This document shows, piece after piece, positions 6,358 through 7,614 of a stretch of DNA of 7,614 nucleotides (positions are counted from its first letter, which is position 1; the number at the start of each line of letters is the position of its first letter). The DNA is from SZUA-217 sp036446835 (GTDB lineage: Bacteria > Actinomycetota > Acidimicrobiia > Spongiisociales > ZC4RG35): contig JAZFTT010000054.1 of assembly GCA_036446835.1 (NCBI GenBank), positions 1-7,614 of the forward strand, given 5' to 3'. The position numbers were made by a program, and so were the translations under genes. The notes below the pieces were generated by a model that was not told where the DNA came from, searched no databases, and saw only the letters and a program-made list of their open reading frames with translations.

Positions 6358-6748
6358 TACCTCCGTCTGGGGGAGAAAACACCAGGCGATCGTGGCCCGG
6401 CGACTGCTGTCGTTGGCTACTGCCGACGAGATGAGGACGTGTCGGGCCGTGGACCTGGAGGTCGTGTACAGCGTTCGATCGAGAGAGGTGGAAAGGGACG
6501 CATGGCGGCGGCGTCTCCTGCTCGACGTCCCAATCACGCCAGACATCATGAATCGGTCTCTCGACGTGGCCATCGAAATGGCTGCCGCTGGACTCCACCG
6601 CCACGCCAAACCAATGGACCTGATCATCGCGGCCGCCGCCGAGGCAGCGGATCTAGTGGTGCTTCACTACGACCGGGACTTCGATCACATCGCCTCAGTC
6701 ACCGACCAATCCACCGAGTGGGTGGCCCCGCCGGGGAGTCTGGATTAG
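6323..6748 (+). CDS. vapC: Type II toxin VapC, PIN-domain ribonuclease
   Basis: This 141-aa PIN-domain protein should be a Mg2+-dependent endoribonuclease that attacks tRNA, rRNA or mRNA when released from VapB. The acidic active site is complete: Asp12 in FLIDTSVW, Glu46 in DLEVVYS, Asp99 in MDLIIAAAAE and Asp117 in LHYDRDFDHIA, with Asp119 also available. The C-terminus (TEWVAPPGSLD) is typical of actinobacterial VapC proteins. The frame opens at GTG 6323, 35 nt inside vapB. A second GTG at 6341 would give an N-terminus (MAFLIDTSVW) closer to the family and a 17-nt overlap, and neither has a clear ribosome site. I report the longer form but consider 6341 equally likely. Translation is probably coupled to vapB. 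The target RNA cannot be read from the sequence. Confidence 0.87.
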   Translation: MSTRRPVAFLIDTSVWGRKHQAIVARRLLSLATADEMRTCRAVDLEVVYSVRSREVERDAWRRRLLLDVPITPDIMNRSLDVAIEMAAAGLHRHAKPMDLIIAAAAEAADLVVLHYDRDFDHIASVTDQSTEWVAPPGSLD

Positions 6749-7134
6749 GGACAACCCGCTCGCGCGTTCTCAACGTCTCTGCCATCGTGGCCACCGATCC
6801 CGCAATCGCCATGCAGTTCTTGGACAAGGCGCTTCAACTCGCCGGTGACGACGAATTGGCCAGGATGGCCGCTTTGAACAACCGTGCCCACTTGCTCGGT
6901 CAGATCGGAAACGTTGATGGGGCCGTCCGACTCATCGAGGAGGCGATAGAGATCGCGGCGAGCACGGGCTACCGACACCGCGAGGCGGCACTTCGCAACC
7001 ATCTAGCCGATCTTCATCATGTGGCTGGTCGTGTGAGTGAGGCCGATAGAACCATGACCGACGCGGTTGCCATGTTTGCTGACATCGACGCCGGAGAGTG
7101 GGAGCCCGAACTGTGGTTCCTGTCGAAATGGTGA
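6749..7134 (+). pseudogene. 3' remnant of a TPR-containing regulatory protein
   Basis: Directly after the vapC stop, one frame codes for about 110-125 residues of helical repeat. ALNNRAHLLGQIGNVDGAVR and AALRNHLADLHHVAGRVSEA are two tetratricopeptide-like units with the usual small residue and Gly/Ala pattern. The tail (AVAMFADIDAGEWEPELWFL) resembles the very end of large actinobacterial ATPase/TPR regulators (LuxR- or adenylate-cyclase-associated). Such proteins run to many hundreds of residues, and nothing upstream in any frame codes for the missing part because vapC occupies that DNA. Possible starts are GTG 6787 and ATG 6811, but neither has a ribosome site. I read it as a truncated gene left after vapBC insertion or a deletion. 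A small stand-alone TPR protein co-transcribed with vapBC is the alternative. The frame is clean to its TGA. Confidence 0.6.
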
Positions 7135-7138
7135 TCCC

Positions 7139-7154
7139 GTAACGGTGCAGTAAC
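7139..7154 (+). promoter_or_regulatory. GTAAC-n6-GTAAC direct repeat, GlnR-box-like
   Basis: GTAAC occurs at 7139-7143 and 7150-7154, separated by six bases, so the half-sites are one helical turn apart. The actinobacterial nitrogen regulator GlnR binds pairs of the form GTnAC-n6-GaAAC, which this nearly fits. The site is just after the TPR remnant and 200 bp before the next start codon, far for a simple operator. It is based on one short match only. Confidence 0.2.
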
Positions 7155-7243
7155 GAAGAGCCTGGCAGTATTAGCAACTTCCAATGACGGCTACTCGACG
7201 CAGTCCTATTTCCCGCCATCGCACATACGACATCGACCGGATC

Positions 7244-7295
7244 GTTTCGTGTCGGAACTTCGGGGTTGAGGTCTCCATTCGCGACACAGAACGAA
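7244..7295 (+). repeat. Structured repeat copy 2 (stem-loop plus GAACGAA tail)
   Basis: This is a second copy of the element at 6031-6082, in the same orientation. GTGTCG (7249-7254) pairs with CGACAC (7282-7287) across the same 27-nt interior. That interior again carries GGGGTTGAGG (7262-7271) and matches copy 1 at 20 of 27 positions. The flanking GTT (7244-7246) and GAACGAA (7289-7295) are conserved at identical spacing. The three outer-stem pairs that differ from copy 1 remain complementary. The inner stem is weaker here (GGGG with CTCC). The rest of the 219-bp gap before 7354 shows nothing further except the GTAAC pair. Confidence 0.65.
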
Positions 7296-7353
7296 TGGAT
7301 CAAGGGCTGACCCCCTAAAGCATCCGCGCCGATCTGCCGAAGCTAATTGGGTT

Positions 7354-7614
7354 ATGACTATTTCAGACATCGCTCTCGACGAATGGGCCACAAAACCAAT
7401 GGGGAAGGCTGCCCGGATAGCTATCGCAGTCGGTGGGATTATCACCGCCACACTTGTTCTCCTGATGGCAACCATGCTGACCAACGGCGCATGGCTCTTT
7501 GTCCTCGCCGGGGTGGCTCTCGCCGCCACTTCAGTGCGAGCAGCCAGGGTCCCGACCATCACCCGACTCGGTGTGGTGGCGGCCAACCTCGTCGCGATCC
7601 CGCTCATCGCCCAG
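7354..7614 (+). CDS. Small hydrophobic membrane protein, 5' part (runs off the window)
   Basis: An open frame from ATG 7354 continues for 87 codons to the window edge without a stop. After a short polar N-terminus (MTISDIALDEWATKPMGKAA) come hydrophobic stretches at about residues 22-41, 46-61 and 72-87, separated by short basic turns (SVRAARVP). This is the profile of a multi-pass inner-membrane protein. The translation is smooth and codon use matches the neighbours. No family is recognised. The ATG has no clear Shine-Dalgarno, and a weak AT-rich stretch (CTAATT at 7343-7348) lies just upstream, so a leaderless start is possible. The opposite strand is also open here but lacks any membrane or domain pattern. 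Confidence 0.6.
   Translation, partial: MTISDIALDEWATKPMGKAARIAIAVGGIITATLVLLMATMLTNGAWLFVLAGVALAATSVRAARVPTITRLGVVAANLVAIPLIAQ

Noticed and set aside
6439..6748. N-terminal extension of the TPR remnant through the vapC region
   Set aside because: The frame is open, but its translation is Arg/Gly/Ser-rich and antiparallel in character to real coding. The PIN-domain frame explains this DNA fully.
7206..7607. Minus-strand open frame of 133 codons at the window end
   Set aside because: It crosses the stem-loop repeat and is rich in Ala, Arg and Thr with no domain pattern. The plus-strand frame from 7354 has a coherent membrane-protein profile.
1..7614. CRISPR arrays, tRNA, rRNA, insertion sequences or phage genes
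   Set aside because: No regularly spaced repeats, no cloverleaf or rRNA sequence recognised, and no transposase, integrase or phage structural motifs in any frame I read.

Overview
The window looks like a chromosomal segment of a high-G+C actinobacterium. The codon third positions are rich in G and C, GTG starts are used, and several starts lack a Shine-Dalgarno sequence but have a TANNNT hexamer just upstream. The protein repertoire also fits: a YhaQ/NatA-type ABC exporter, a dienoyl-CoA-isomerase-like crotonase, a PYROXD2-type flavoprotein and a VapBC pair of actinobacterial type. An Acidimicrobiia-like lineage is my guess; the sequence alone does not prove it.

Layout. Positions 1-797 hold the 3' part of a dGTPase-like HD-domain hydrolase that starts outside the window. 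Positions 833-2928 form a two-gene operon: an ABC ATPase and its ABC-2 permease, overlapping by four bases (GTGA), probably an exporter. A separate gene at 2997-3806 encodes a crotonase whose closest recognisable type is delta(3,5)-delta(2,4)-dienoyl-CoA isomerase, but one of the three acidic active-site residues is Asn. On the minus strand, 4536-3848 is a decayed gene: one recognisable protein broken by a frameshift near its N-terminus and by one in-frame amber codon in the middle. A divergent plus-strand gene (4640-6028) encodes an FAD-dependent oxidoreductase of the phytoene-dehydrogenase-like/PYROXD2 group.

The last 1.6 kb is the most unusual part. A VapB/VapC toxin-antitoxin pair (6127-6748) is driven by a compact promoter carrying two GTATATAC palindromes, apparently making a leaderless mRNA. 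It is followed directly by a 3' remnant of a TPR-containing regulator (about 6749-7134). This block is bracketed by two imperfect direct copies of a 52-nt stem-loop element (6031-6082 and 7244-7295). The inner length is identical (27 nt), the apex GGGGTTGAGG is identical, and the outer stem differs in three pairs that stay complementary in both copies. The window ends inside a small membrane protein (from 7354) that has no stop before the edge.

How the genes relate. Apart from the ABC pair and the vapBC pair, the genes appear functionally independent: nucleotide pool control, efflux, acyl-CoA metabolism and redox. The clear signs of genome fluidity are the minus-strand pseudogene, the truncated TPR regulator beside vapBC, and the paired hairpin repeats. 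I saw no CRISPR array, tRNA, rRNA or insertion sequence.
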